Shown here: one piece after another, positions 16,337-25,455 of the stretch
Position numbering within the stretch: position 1 is the stretch's first letter
Layout: each line of letters starts with the position of its first letter
Origin: Nitrospirota bacterium
GTDB taxonomy: Bacteria; Nitrospirota; UBA9217
Length of the DNA: 64,000 nt
Assembly: GCA_029858565.1 (NCBI GenBank)
Contig: JAOUEV010000010.1
Span: 1 to 64,000, forward strand
Reading direction: 5' to 3'
The notes under the pieces: generated by a model
Seen by the model: the letters and a program-made list of their open reading frames with translations, nothing else
Told to the model about the DNA's origin: nothing
Databases searched by the model: none
Translations under genes and position numbers: made by a program

Positions 16337-17596
16337 TTAATCCCTTTTTTTGCTCTTCACAGGCAGGAACGGGATGGTCAGCATGCCGGGGATCGTAAGT
16401 GCGCTCACAGCAAGGAAGAAGGCGGTATACCCGATCTTCTGCTGGAGCCAGCCCGCGAGGAGACCGGGAAGCATCATTCCCAAGGCCATGATGCCGGTCG
16501 AGATGGCATAGTGCGAGGTCTTGTATTTGCCCTCGGCGGAGTACATAAGGTAGACCGTGAAGACCGTGAAGCCCATGCCGTAGCCGAACTGTTCCAGGGC
16601 CACCAGCGGATAGGTCATCCAGACCTGCGGCTGGGCCCAGGCCATGTACACGAAGAACAGGTCAGGCAGATGCATGGCGATCACGAGCGGCCAGGTGCAG
16701 CGCGCCAGACCATATCGCGAAATAAGCCACCCTCCCAGTATCCCGCCGAACACCAGGGCAATAATGCCCACGGTGCCGTAGACCAATCCCACTTCCGATG
16801 TCGTAAGTCCCATCCCGCCCGCGGTCCGGCCATCGAGCAGGAACGGCGACACCAGCTTCAGCAGCATTGCCTCGCCAAGCCGGTAGAGCAGGATGAACGC
16901 CACGAGCACGCCGATCTTCTCCTGCTTGAAATAGGCAGTGAAAACTTCCTTGAAAGAAGCAGTCTCGCCTCTTGTCTCTCGTCTCTTGTCACTATCGGGA
17001 TAGGGCAACACAAAGAAGTGATAGGCCGCAAGAAGCAGAAAGATCCCGCCGCCCGTGGTCAGCACCATGGTCCAGCTCTGCGGGATGTTCCCGGTCCTGA
17101 CCTCGATCATTCCGGCGACGTACACCAGCAAGCCGGAACCGAATATCATCGCGAGCCGGTAAAAGCCCGATCTGAGGCCCACAAAGAAAGCCTGGTCCTG
17201 CTCGGTAAGCGCCAGCATGTAGAACCCGTCAGTTGCAATGTCATAGGTGGCTGAAACAAATGCCGCGAGCACGAAGGCGATGAGCGACAGGTAAAAGAAG
17301 CCTGCAGTGGAAAGAGAAAAAGCGACAAAGAAGAGCGCCAGGGCCATGGTAAGCTGGGTGGACAATATCCAGGTCCGCTTGGTCGAACGAAGGTCCACCA
17401 GCGGACCCCAGAACATCTTGATCACCCAGGGAAGGTAGAGCCAGCTCGTCCAGAAAGCGATTGCCGCGTTGTCCACGCCCATCTTCTTGTACAGGATCAC
17501 CGAGACCGTATTGATCAGAACATAAGGCAGGCCTTCGGCAAAATAGAGCGATGGGACGAACAGCCAGGGATTGCGGGAAACGCGCGGATCATTCAT
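16337..17596 (-). CDS. MFS permease (AmpG-like)
   Basis: A 419-residue protein with about twelve membrane helices. The N-terminus (LFVPSLYFAEGLPYVLINTV) and the loop LVDLRSTKRTWIL follow the AmpG/PAT-type MFS pattern, whose best-known members import muropeptides or acetyl-CoA. The substrate here is unproven. A decayed copy of its first 43 codons and upstream DNA lies at 19573-19699 on the same strand, so the gene once had a paralogue. The ATG at 17596 is retained in both copies. Confidence 0.78.
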   Translation of the reverse strand: MNDPRVSRNPWLFVPSLYFAEGLPYVLINTVSVILYKKMGVDNAAIAFWTSWLYLPWVIKMFWGPLVDLRSTKRTWILSTQLTMALALFFVAFSLSTAGFFYLSLIAFVLAAFVSATYDIATDGFYMLALTEQDQAFFVGLRSGFYRLAMIFGSGLLVYVAGMIEVRTGNIPQSWTMVLTTGGGIFLLLAAYHFFVLPYPDSDKRRETRGETASFKEVFTAYFKQEKIGVLVAFILLYRLGEAMLLKLVSPFLLDGRTAGGMGLTTSEVGLVYGTVGIIALVFGGILGGWLISRYGLARCTWPLVIAMHLPDLFFVYMAWAQPQVWMTYPLVALEQFGYGMGFTVFTVYLMYSAEGKYKTSHYAISTGIMALGMMLPGLLAGWLQQKIGYTAFFLAVSALTIPGMLTIPFLPVKSKKRD

Positions 17597-17782
17597 GCGA
17601 AGCAGAGTAGCAGATTGGAGGGAGAGCGTCCAGAAAAAAGACGGGCACCTGTCGTAGACACACCTGTCGTAGACCCCTTTATTTATTCTCGCTTCTATGT
17701 TATGCTTTTTTCAGGCACATAGGCACATTGAAATGTTCGGCGCGGGACATGCGCTGAGCATTTGCATGTGAAGGAGGCCGCG

Positions 17783-19390
17783 ATGGGGACTCACCGGAAA
17801 TTAGTCATCCTGTTCGTTCTTCTTCTCTTCGCAGTCAGTCTCAATCTGGGAAGCTGTTCAAGCGGTGGCGGCACGAGTTCGGGCGCTGGAGGGGCCGGCT
17901 ACGACGGAACCTATAACTGCACCGGCACCTCAACAACGCCCGCTGGGACCAGCCAGGGCACGGGATCCTTTTCCTGTTCAAATGGGAACTGCAGCGATGC
18001 GTCCGGCGCCTTTACCGGCACGGTCAGCGCGAACGGGAATTTCACCGGCACGGACACGCTATGCTCGACCTGCATCCCCCTTCCCATGACCGGTCAGTTT
18101 TCCTTGACCCAGCCGTTTACGATCAGCGGACAGAGCGGCAATGTCAGCGCGACTTTCACCTGCACGTACGCCGGGGGAGGCGGTGGCGGAGGCGGAGGAA
18201 CGACGGTGACGCCCGTTATTTCCACGATCACGCCCACGAGCGGGCCCGCCGGCACGATCATCCGGATTGTGGTGGATGATTTCACCGCTGACCCGGCGCT
18301 CATTCAGCTCTCTATGTGCGGACAACCGGTCCCGATCGTGAACTGGGACAGCGTGACCCATACCTGGATCGACATCACTGTCCCGGCCACGGACCTGGCA
18401 ACCTGCGGAGTGACCATTTCCACGGGAGGCAAGACCGTCAACTCGCCGGTATCGTTCACGATCACGCCCCTGGTCCTGCCGTCCGGATCGAACGTATATT
18501 GGACGGAATCCTCCCTATCGATCGGCGGATTCCTCGGGTATGTGAGGATGACCGGCATCAACGGCGGAACAGTTACGGATATCTTCGCCGGAGCAGGCGA
18601 CCCCGGCGGGATCGCCGTGAATTCCACAGGCATCTACTGGGTCCAGGGGTCCACGAACGGGCCGATCATGAAGGTGGGATTGACCGGCGGGAAAGCCTCG
18701 CTCCTTGCGAACGGACTGTACGAGACCCGGTGCATTGCCCTGGATCCCTCCAATATCTATTGGGCCATGGGCTATTATGACACCGGTACCATAGAAAAGA
18801 CCAGCATCAGCAACACCGTACCGCTTGCCCCCACCATCCTCGCATCGGCGCTGCATATTCCCGTCTGTGTTGCCGTGGACGCTACGAACGTCTATTGGAC
18901 GGAGATCAACACATCGAACGGCCTGGTCAAAAAAGCCCCGAAAACAGGCGGGACAGCGACACTCCTTGCCTCAGGCACCGTCAATCCCGGGCAGGTTGTC
19001 GTTGACGGCACAAGCGTGTACTGGATCGAGAAGGGGTCCGCCTCCACTGCTCCATCGATCAAGAAGGTCGCCATAAGCGGAGGCGCAGCGACAACCCTTG
19101 CTTCCGGCCTGAGCAGTCCCAAGGGCCTGGCCGTTGATGCAACGAACGTGTACTGGACCGAGCGGACCGCTGATGCCGCAATGATAAAAAAGGTCAGCAC
19201 AAGCGGAGGAGCCGCGACAACGCTCTATTCAGATCTGAGCGTCCCCAGGGACCTAACCCTGGATTCCACGAGCGTGTATTGGGCTGACAATAGCGGTACC
19301 ATCAAGAAGGTGGCTAAAACCGGAGGGAGCGCAACAACCATTGCCTCCGGGCTCATCGGTCCTGTTTTTATCGCTGTGTATCCGCAGTGA
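17783..19390 (+). CDS. Lipoprotein with TIG-like domain and six-bladed YWTD-type repeats
   Basis: A 535-residue exported lipoprotein. The signal peptide ends in the lipobox LGSC (Cys at about residue 25). A Cys/Thr-rich region (about 30-125) ends in a poly-Gly linker. An IPT/TIG-like immunoglobulin fold follows (about 130-225, ISTITPTSGPAG). Six repeats of about 45-50 residues then occupy about 230-535, with cores such as GIYWVQG, NIYWAMG, NVYWTE and SVYWIEKG ending KVxxxGGxxTTLASG. This resembles YWTD/NHL beta-propellers used in extracellular binding. The start at 17783 follows AAGGAGG. No partner is evident, and the function is unknown. Confidence 0.75.
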   Translation: MGTHRKLVILFVLLLFAVSLNLGSCSSGGGTSSGAGGAGYDGTYNCTGTSTTPAGTSQGTGSFSCSNGNCSDASGAFTGTVSANGNFTGTDTLCSTCIPLPMTGQFSLTQPFTISGQSGNVSATFTCTYAGGGGGGGGGTTVTPVISTITPTSGPAGTIIRIVVDDFTADPALIQLSMCGQPVPIVNWDSVTHTWIDITVPATDLATCGVTISTGGKTVNSPVSFTITPLVLPSGSNVYWTESSLSIGGFLGYVRMTGINGGTVTDIFAGAGDPGGIAVNSTGIYWVQGSTNGPIMKVGLTGGKASLLANGLYETRCIALDPSNIYWAMGYYDTGTIEKTSISNTVPLAPTILASALHIPVCVAVDATNVYWTEINTSNGLVKKAPKTGGTATLLASGTVNPGQVVVDGTSVYWIEKGSASTAPSIKKVAISGGAATTLASGLSSPKGLAVDATNVYWTERTADAAMIKKVSTSGGAATTLYSDLSVPRDLTLDSTSVYWADNSGTIKKVAKTGGSATTIASGLIGPVFIAVYPQ

Positions 19391-19453
19391 TAAAGCGCAG
19401 AGCGGCGGGGGCTTCTCATTAAATCGTGATATTGCGTCGCAAAAGAAACAGCA

Positions 19454-19512
19454 AAGGCCCGGGATGTTCCCGGGCCTTGTCGAGCTTAGCCGGGTCGGCC
19501 CAAGCTAAGCTG
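19454..19512 (+). terminator. Two stem-loops after the lipoprotein gene
   Basis: AAGGCCCGGG (19454-19463) pairs with CCCGGGCCTT (19469-19478). A second inverted repeat (AGCTTAGC with GCTAAGCT) follows at 19484-19512. There is no T-run, so intrinsic termination is less certain. Confidence 0.5.
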
Positions 19513-19572
19513 CTGACATTCCAGCACTATCGTTCCAAAAGTAGCTGTTCTGCTGCCTTAAACCTTCATTGT

Positions 19573-19699
19573 TGTCCACGCCCATCGTCTTGTACAGGAT
19601 CACCGAGACCGTGTTGATCAGCACATAGGGCAACCCCTCGCCGAAATACATGGTGGGGACGAAGAGCCAGGGATTGCGGGAAGAGCGAGAATCGTTCAT
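19573..19699 (-). pseudogene. Decayed 5' fragment of an MFS gene (paralogue of 16337-17596)
   Basis: The first 43 codons (MNDSRSSRNPWLFVPTMYF, then GVDN) match the start of the neighbouring MFS permease at roughly 85% by eye, as do about 60 bases upstream of the ATG (GCGAAGCAGAGTAGCAGATTG is shared). After codon 43 the similarity stops abruptly and the frame runs into unrelated sequence with a stop. The other 375 residues are absent. Confidence 0.8.
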
Positions 19700-19756
19700 G
19701 CGAAGCAGAGTAGCAGATTGACGAGGAAGCGTCCAGAAAAAAGACGAGCACCTCTG

Positions 19757-19797
19757 TTGACAGACTACCGCTGCAAGTGTACACTAGTAGTCACTAG
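19757..19797 (+). promoter_or_regulatory. Toxin-antitoxin promoter with nested palindromes
   Basis: TTGACA (19757-19762) and TACACT (19780-19785) lie 17 bases apart. The palindrome GTGTACAC covers the -10, and an inverted repeat CTAGT/ACTAG (19784-19797) lies just downstream, where an autoregulating antitoxin would bind. Confidence 0.65.
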
Positions 19798-19815
19798 GAA
19801 TACCGGGAGGCATCC

Positions 19816-20055
19816 ATGATCAAGTCCGGAATAAAGGAAGCTCGTCAGCATTTTACCGAGTATCTTTCGCGGGTGGAAAAGGGAGAAGAGATCGTGATCA
19901 CGAAACGCGATCAACCCATCGCGCGGATCATTCCGGTTAAAAAGAAAACAGCAAGAGCGCTCGCAAGCCGCAAGGACCTGAGAAACGCCATCACCCCGAA
20001 GGGAAAACCGCTGTCGGAGACGGTCATTGCGTCGAGACGTGAGGAGCGTTATTAG
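19816..20055 (+). CDS. Phd/YefM-family antitoxin
   Basis: A 79-residue protein beginning MIKSGIKEARQHFTEYLSRV, with EEIVITKRDQPIARIIPV at about residues 28-45: the dimerising DNA-binding fold of Phd/YefM antitoxins. The basic, likely disordered C-terminus (about 50-79) would wrap the toxin. GGGAGG precedes the ATG. The PIN toxin gene starts one base after its stop. Autorepression through the palindromes at the promoter is expected. Confidence 0.85.
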   Translation: MIKSGIKEARQHFTEYLSRVEKGEEIVITKRDQPIARIIPVKKKTARALASRKDLRNAITPKGKPLSETVIASRREERY

Positions 20056-20056
20056 G

Positions 20057-20491
20057 ATGGCCTCGCTGTACATCGATACGAGCGCGCTGGTGAAATATTA
20101 CTTTCCCGAATCCGACAGCGACAAGATAGAGTCGGCGATCCTGTCTGCTGAACATATTGTGATCTCCTGGCTCACCACTGTGGAGCTCGCTTCGGCTCTT
20201 TCGAGACGGATCAGGACCGGGGAACTCACAAAGCGCCAGGAAACGCTCATTTGGAACGCCTTTCAGGACGACCTGCACGCCGACAAGATCAACCTCGTTG
20301 CAATGGATGATAGGCATTACCGTAAGGCCGCGGACCTCATCAGGGATTTCGGCGGCAAATACGGCCTCAAGACCCTCGACGCCCTCCACCTTGCCGTCGC
20401 ACACAGCCTGCCTCACGGCCATTTTCTCTGCTCGGACAAGGTCCTCAACCAGGTGGCGGTCAAAATGGGCATGAAATTATTCCCTATATAG
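20057..20491 (+). CDS. VapC-type PIN-domain toxin
   Basis: A 144-residue PIN ribonuclease. The acidic metal ligands are visible: Asp in LYIDTSALVKYY (about residue 6), Glu in TTVELASAL (about 43), Asp in TLDALHLAVA (about 103) and Asp in CSDKVLNQV (about 121). VapC toxins cleave tRNA or rRNA when freed from the antitoxin. The ATG at 20057 fits the length of the family; an upstream in-frame start would overlap the antitoxin. The catalytic set is complete, so it is probably functional. Confidence 0.87.
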   Translation: MASLYIDTSALVKYYFPESDSDKIESAILSAEHIVISWLTTVELASALSRRIRTGELTKRQETLIWNAFQDDLHADKINLVAMDDRHYRKAADLIRDFGGKYGLKTLDALHLAVAHSLPHGHFLCSDKVLNQVAVKMGMKLFPI

Positions 20492-20746
20492 AATCGTAAG
20501 AAACAATTCACCTGTAGACACAATTCGTGACTTGCGCATTTAATGCCTGTTCGCTCGCGGCATTCCGCCCCGCCTGTCCTGTCTCCTTTGCCGAAAACAA
20601 AATGTGCAGTGAAACGCAGCTACGAGGAAAGTGGTTGAGATTATAGGAAAATCGCAAGTATGTGTCAAGCGGTAATGTTGAACATATTGCTCTGGTCAAG
20701 CCCCGGTCCGGTGAAGCGCTGTACCGCTGCCGGAACCAACAACCGT

Positions 20747-20775
20747 TTGACTTTCCCGGGGCCTTCTGGTACAGT
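20747..20775 (+). promoter_or_regulatory. Promoter of the CFI-box surface protein operon
   Basis: TTGACT (20747-20752) and TACAGT (20770-20775) are 17 bases apart, 27 bases before the ATG at 20802. Between the vapC stop and this promoter (20492-20746) I see no gene. Confidence 0.6.
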
Positions 20776-20801
20776 TTCGAAGCTTGTCCGCGGACCCCTC
20801 C

Positions 20802-22652
20802 ATGAGAAGAACAGCATATTTCCATACACTTTGCACGCTCCTCCTGTACGCGTTCCTGTGCGGTATGCCGGCGGCAGGATCTGCTGCGGACTTGATCGTG
20901 GAGGAAGCCCCCTCTGATCCGACCCATTACTCCTCCATCCAGGCCGCCATCGATTACGCCCACGGCATCCTGACCAGCAACGCGACCACGACACTCAGCT
21001 ATATCGTCATCGTGGAGCCCGGGACCTATGCCGGCGGAATCACGCTCAGGAGCAACATCCCGGTCCAGGGCCGCGAGACCATGCGGACCATTGTGAACGG
21101 CGGAGGATCGGGCACTGCCATGACCGCCTCCGGCGTCACCGGCGTGAGCGTGCGCAACTTCACTTTCAAGAACGCGTCGGTAGGCATATCCGTTGCCGCC
21201 AATTCCACGGTCAACATCTTGAACAATGTCTTTGCCCTGGGAAGCGCCGGGTCCGCGGTGGTCATCCAGGGTTCGCCGTCGTCATCAGTGGTGAACAACA
21301 CTTTTATCCAGAACGGCACGGCGGTCAGCAGGGACGCGGACAGTGTCCTGATCTCCAACAACCTGTTCTCCAACAACACAGCGGACATATCCCAGACATC
21401 GACACTGGCAACAGAAAGCAATATCTCCTATAATTTCTTTCAGCCCGCCACAGCTCCCAAAGGCGCCAATTACCGGCCGAACACCTCGTTCCCGGACACG
21501 CTGCCGCTCCTGGTCGATGATGCCGCTCCTGACGCCCATTTACAGGCTGCGTCGCCCTGCATCGACAGCGGGGATCCCACCATAGCGGACCCCTATCAGA
21601 TCACGTCGGGAACAGCGAACCTGAGCGATATCGGCGCATACGGCGGGCCTTATGCTGATACCATCCCGGCGCTGGTGACCGGGATCACGTCCTCCGCGAC
21701 CACGTCCGCTCCCTATATCATCACGCTGAACTGGAACGCCAGCAGCAGCTACCTTGTCGGCGGCTACCGCGTCCATTACGGGAACGCTCCCGGAACCTAC
21801 ACCGGGTCCGATGCAAAGAACGCGGCAGGCGCTCCGCTCCAATCTCCGGTCGATGTGGCAACGGACACAACGCTCTCGCTGAACGATCTTGCACCTGCCA
21901 CGACCATCCCCGCGGAGCCGGTCGTGAGCACGCCCCAGCCCCTGAATGGCAGCCTCGTGGTCTCCTGGACCGCGGTTTCCGGCGCGACAAGCTACGACGT
22001 CCATTACGGCATTGACTCGGTCGCCGAGAACGTGAAGTCCGTGCCTGTTGTGAACTCCACCACCATCACCGGCCTGACCAACGGCCAGGCCTATAAGGTC
22101 GCGGTATCGGCCATTGCCCAGACGACCTATTATGTTGTCGTGACAGCCTATGACAGGAGCGGCCTGACGCGAACTCCCGGTCTGGCCCACGAGAGCGGCT
22201 ATTCCGCCGAATTCATCGCGACCGTCGGACCGAAGAACGAGAGCGGCCTGTCCAACGAAGTGATCGGACTGCCGGAGATCATCACCGGTTATCCCAACCT
22301 GCCCAATTCAGGATGCTTCATCGCCACAGCAGCCTACGGCTCCGCCGAAGCATGGCCCGTGCGCATCCTCCGGTCCTTCCGCGACCGCTATCTTCTCGCG
22401 TCAGCGCCGGGCAAGGCGTTCGTGGAATGGTACTACGCCGTTTCGCCGGGACTGGCCGCCTTTGTCAACGCCCATCCTGTGCTGCGGCCGCCAATACAGG
22501 CGCTGCTTGCTCCTGTTGTCGTGCTTGCCGCTTTTGCCACCGCGCCGGCGCTCCTGCAGTTCCTGATCCTCCTCGCTGCCGGCGGAGCGGCACTTGCGCT
22601 CTTCTCCCGGAAAGGCGGATCAAACAATCCCTCGCGAGGTGTTTTCAAGTGA
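20802..22652 (+). CDS. Exported beta-helix / fibronectin III protein with CFI-box-CTERM domain
   Basis: A 616-residue exported protein. A signal peptide (about residues 1-29) is followed by a right-handed beta-helix of PbH1-type repeats (about 40-270, with SVRNFTFKNASVG, NILNNVFALGS, VVNNTFIQNG). Fibronectin type III-like segments follow (about 290-495), then the hallmark CFIATAAYGS (about 505) with VRILRSFRDRYLL and a hydrophobic tail (about 560-605). The last part is the CFI-box C-terminal domain, thought to anchor or sort proteins in Geobacter-like and Nitrospira-like bacteria. It shares one base with the next gene (TGATG), so the two are coupled. The glycan or surface target is unknown. 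Confidence 0.75.
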   Translation: MRRTAYFHTLCTLLLYAFLCGMPAAGSAADLIVEEAPSDPTHYSSIQAAIDYAHGILTSNATTTLSYIVIVEPGTYAGGITLRSNIPVQGRETMRTIVNGGGSGTAMTASGVTGVSVRNFTFKNASVGISVAANSTVNILNNVFALGSAGSAVVIQGSPSSSVVNNTFIQNGTAVSRDADSVLISNNLFSNNTADISQTSTLATESNISYNFFQPATAPKGANYRPNTSFPDTLPLLVDDAAPDAHLQAASPCIDSGDPTIADPYQITSGTANLSDIGAYGGPYADTIPALVTGITSSATTSAPYIITLNWNASSSYLVGGYRVHYGNAPGTYTGSDAKNAAGAPLQSPVDVATDTTLSLNDLAPATTIPAEPVVSTPQPLNGSLVVSWTAVSGATSYDVHYGIDSVAENVKSVPVVNSTTITGLTNGQAYKVAVSAIAQTTYYVVVTAYDRSGLTRTPGLAHESGYSAEFIATVGPKNESGLSNEVIGLPEIITGYPNLPNSGCFIATAAYGSAEAWPVRILRSFRDRYLLASAPGKAFVEWYYAVSPGLAAFVNAHPVLRPPIQALLAPVVVLAAFATAPALLQFLILLAAGGAALALFSRKGGSNNPSRGVFK

Positions 22653-23311
22653 TGCGTGCGATCATCCTGCTCATAGCCGCGGTCCTGCTGCTCCCCGCGG
22701 CCGGCCATGCGGCAAGCTCCAGGCTCGACCAGCCCAACTGGTCCCTTGAGGTCAAGGGAGGAAATTTCTATCCCGAGATCGACAACTGGAAGGATTTCTA
22801 CGGCCGCGACCACACATGGCATTACGCCGGATCATTGGCATACAAGGTCCTGCGGCAGGTGGAGGCGGGGATCGAGGCAGGTTATATCAAGGACCGCGGC
22901 CAGGGATATGCTCCGCTGAACTCACAGGCGCAGGGCGTCACCGTACTGTCCGGCAGAGTGACCTACGAACTGGCGCCGATAAATGTCTTTGTACTGTTCC
23001 GGGGAATGTTCAGCGATGACCAGTGGCTGGTGCCTTACGCGGGCGGCGGATACACCAGGATGTTCTACCGCGAGAAGATCGAGAGCCAGGGTGCGGCGCG
23101 GGGTTATGTGAACGGTTACCACGGCAGGGCGGGCCTGCAGTTCCTGCTCGACGGGATCGATTCAAGCGCGGCGAACAATCTGTTCCAGGATTATGGCGTG
23201 CATCACACTTATTTATTCGTGGAGCTGGAGATCACGAAGGCCGCGCTGGACAATTCATCCATGGACCTGGGCGGAAAAAGCTATTTGGCGGGGTTCCTGT
23301 TCGAGTTCTAA
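22652..23311 (+). CDS. Predicted outer-membrane beta-barrel protein
   Basis: A 219-residue exported protein with a signal peptide (cleavage after GHA, about residue 20), then alternating amphipathic strands such as WSLEVKGGNFYPEI, YAGSLAYKVL, VEAGIEAGYI, YLFVELEITKA and the terminal YLAGFLFEF. The final Phe is the usual barrel-assembly signal. The pattern resembles small OmpW/OmpA-like barrels. The start at 22652 overlaps the stop of the CFI-box protein, so this may be its outer-membrane partner. The barrel prediction is by eye. Confidence 0.65.
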   Translation: MRAIILLIAAVLLLPAAGHAASSRLDQPNWSLEVKGGNFYPEIDNWKDFYGRDHTWHYAGSLAYKVLRQVEAGIEAGYIKDRGQGYAPLNSQAQGVTVLSGRVTYELAPINVFVLFRGMFSDDQWLVPYAGGGYTRMFYREKIESQGAARGYVNGYHGRAGLQFLLDGIDSSAANNLFQDYGVHHTYLFVELEITKAALDNSSMDLGGKSYLAGFLFEF

Positions 23312-23360
23312 GCACACAGTAGCAAGCACCACGCAGCACGTGGCAAGGAAATACGAAGTT

Positions 23361-23428
23361 AGGCCTTTAGCCCTTGTTGTCCTTGTTGATCCTTTGTCAT
23401 CCAGCCCTTCCTTGCCTCTTATGCCTTA
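23361..23428. repeat. 'TTTAGCCCTTGTTG' family intergenic sequence
   Basis: TTTAGCCCTTGTTGTCC and ATCCAGCCCTTCCTTGCC resemble the copies at 14441, 16288 and 39118. It lies just after the 3' end of the ABC ATPase gene. Confidence 0.4.
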
Positions 23429-23436
23429 TTGTTTTC

Positions 23437-24102
23437 TTAAACTACCTGTCCGTCGCGGATCTCGATGGTCCTTGCCGCGCGACGGGCGTTCTCGGCGCTG
23501 TGCGTCACCATGATGATCGTGCGGCCCTCGCGGTTCAGTTCCTGCAGCATATCCAGCACCCGGTCCCCGGTCTTCGTGTCCAGGTTGCCCGTGGGCTCGT
23601 CCGCGAGGATCACCGGCGGCCGGTTCACGATCGCCCGGGCGATGGCCACGCGCTCCTGCTCGCCGCCCGAAAGCTGGGACGGCAAACGATGGGCCTTGGC
23701 ATCGAGACCAACCTTCTGCAGCGCCTCCCGCGCCACTCCCTGCGCCCTGCCGTTCATGCCCGGCTGGATCGCCAGCGGCAGCATCACGTTCTCCACCGCT
23801 GTGAGATAAGGCACCAGATAAAAGGACTGGAACACGAATCCCAGGTACTCGCGCCGGAAATCGGACAGTTTGTTCGGCCCCAGCTGCCCCAGGTCGATGC
23901 CGTCCACGGTCACCGTGCCCGTGGTCGCATGGCTCAAACCTCCGATAAGGGACAGGAGCGTGCTCTTGCCTGACCCCGAGGGGCCCATGATCGCCACGAA
24001 CTCGCCGCTCTGTATGGCAAGGGACACGTCGCGCAGCGCGGGATAGTTCTCCTCCCCGGCATGGAATGTCTTGGTAATATTATTGAGCTCTATGAACGCC
24101 AT
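23437..24102 (-). CDS. ABC transporter ATP-binding protein (MacB/LolD type)
   Basis: A 221-residue ATPase with Walker A GPSGSGKST (about residues 38-46), signature LSGGEQERVAIARA (about 143), Walker B VILADEPTGNLD and switch His in MVTHS. These are the marks of the MacB/LolD group that drive FtsX-type permeases from the cytoplasm. GGAGAAATC precedes the ATG. It is last in a minus-strand operon with the permease at 24269, 166 bases upstream, and the DUF2318 gene. Together they would power transport or mechanical work on a periplasmic substrate. Confidence 0.88.
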   Translation of the reverse strand: MAFIELNNITKTFHAGEENYPALRDVSLAIQSGEFVAIMGPSGSGKSTLLSLIGGLSHATTGTVTVDGIDLGQLGPNKLSDFRREYLGFVFQSFYLVPYLTAVENVMLPLAIQPGMNGRAQGVAREALQKVGLDAKAHRLPSQLSGGEQERVAIARAIVNRPPVILADEPTGNLDTKTGDRVLDMLQELNREGRTIIMVTHSAENARRAARTIEIRDGQVV

Positions 24103-24268
24103 GATTTCTCCTGATCTGTGCTTCCCGATTCAATGCCAGCATATTCACCACGTGGAGCGCGGAGGACACCAGCGTCAAAATCAGTTTCCGGTCTTTCTGT
24201 TCCAGGCAGGACTCCTTTGACTTCCTCGCCCGGATCCCCCCCCTGCGTCCCCTGCGGTGATTCAGATC

Positions 24269-25432
24269 TCACAATGTTCTCAGCGCTTCGATCGGGTCCA
24301 TCCGTCCCGCGCGCACCGCAGGATACACGCTCGCGGCGACGCCGACCACAACGGACGCAGCAACAGCAATGACCGCGAGCAGGGGATCGAAGGTGAAGGT
24401 CAGATGATAGGCGCTCATGAGATAGGGCGCGATGAACCGCGGACTGATCACGCCCACGGCGTAGCCCAGGAATCCCGCAAGCACGCTTACCAGGAACGCT
24501 TCGATCAACAGTACCTGGATGATATGGCCGGTGCGGAACCCGATGGCCCGGAACAGGCCGATCTCCTGGACCCGCTCCTTGACCGCGGCGGTCATGGCGA
24601 AGAAGATGATCATTCCCGCCACGATCAGCAGCAGGAGCGACAGCCCCAGCGAGAACCGGTGAAAGTAGTGCATGGCCTGCATCTTGAGCTCAACGGTCTC
24701 CTTCACCGCCACCGTGCGCGCGCCGGGCAGCGCGTCGTTGACCTGCGCCACCATCTCCTCGATCGGACAGCCGCCGCAGAGCGCCGAAAGTTCGATCAGG
24801 CTGATCGCGTTCCCCTTCCTGAAATGCTGCTGCACCAGGCCAAGGTCGGCGAAGATCAGGTTGTCGTCCTGCGAACCCGTGTTCGCCAGGATACCGGCAA
24901 CAGTGAACTTCCCGCTGCCGAGCGTTACGGTGTCGCCGGGACCTATGCCGAGCTTTGCCGCGGCCTCTTTGCCGATCAACGCGTCGGTCCGGTCCTGCGG
25001 ACCCATGCCGGACTCCACGCGCCACCATTTCTTGAGCCGGAACTCCGAGGGAAACTCCACTCCGGCAACAAGCACCCGGGTCTTCCTGACCTCACTGACG
25101 ACCAGGAGCTTGGGCGCCACGGTGCTGATGTTCTCCTTGTTCCTGATGGTGCGGACATTCTTCGCGTCCTCGATCGTCAGGAGACGTCCTCCCGTATTGA
25201 TCGCCGAGACCGTCATGCCGCCATAGGAAAGCGGCAGGTCCTCCGATGCCGGAAGCACCAGGATGTTGGCCCCGAACTCGTCCAGGGCGTGCATCACTTC
25301 GCGGTTCATGGCATCGCCCACCGACGTGAGCGCGACCGCCGCGCCGATCCCGAGCGCCAGCCCCGAGATCAGGAAGAACGTCCTGCCCTTCTTCCTGCGC
25401 AGGTTGTTCACGGCTATATCGATCAGCTTCAT
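24269..25432 (-). CDS. FtsX/MacB-type ABC permease
   Basis: A 387-residue membrane protein: one N-terminal helix (about residues 17-38), a periplasmic MacB-PCD-like domain (about 40-250) and three C-terminal helices (about 268-292, 315-342, 350-375) ending in YPAVRAGRMDPIEALR. That final motif is standard for FtsX-family permeases. The periplasmic domain has a CGGCPIEEM sequence (about 217-225) that could bind metal or form a disulfide. In P19-type iron systems such permeases neighbour DUF2318 proteins, as here, so iron trafficking is plausible but not shown. Confidence 0.85.
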   Translation of the reverse strand: MKLIDIAVNNLRRKKGRTFFLISGLALGIGAAVALTSVGDAMNREVMHALDEFGANILVLPASEDLPLSYGGMTVSAINTGGRLLTIEDAKNVRTIRNKENISTVAPKLLVVSEVRKTRVLVAGVEFPSEFRLKKWWRVESGMGPQDRTDALIGKEAAAKLGIGPGDTVTLGSGKFTVAGILANTGSQDDNLIFADLGLVQQHFRKGNAISLIELSALCGGCPIEEMVAQVNDALPGARTVAVKETVELKMQAMHYFHRFSLGLSLLLLIVAGMIIFFAMTAAVKERVQEIGLFRAIGFRTGHIIQVLLIEAFLVSVLAGFLGYAVGVISPRFIAPYLMSAYHLTFTFDPLLAVIAVAASVVVGVAASVYPAVRAGRMDPIEALRTL

Positions 25433-25455
25433 ATCTTCACCCTATTCCGCATTTC

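Noticed and set aside
17647-17680. Tandem CACCTGTCGTAGAC repeat, considered as a CRISPR or operator
   Set aside because: Only two copies of about 15 bases with no spacer; no cas genes in the window.
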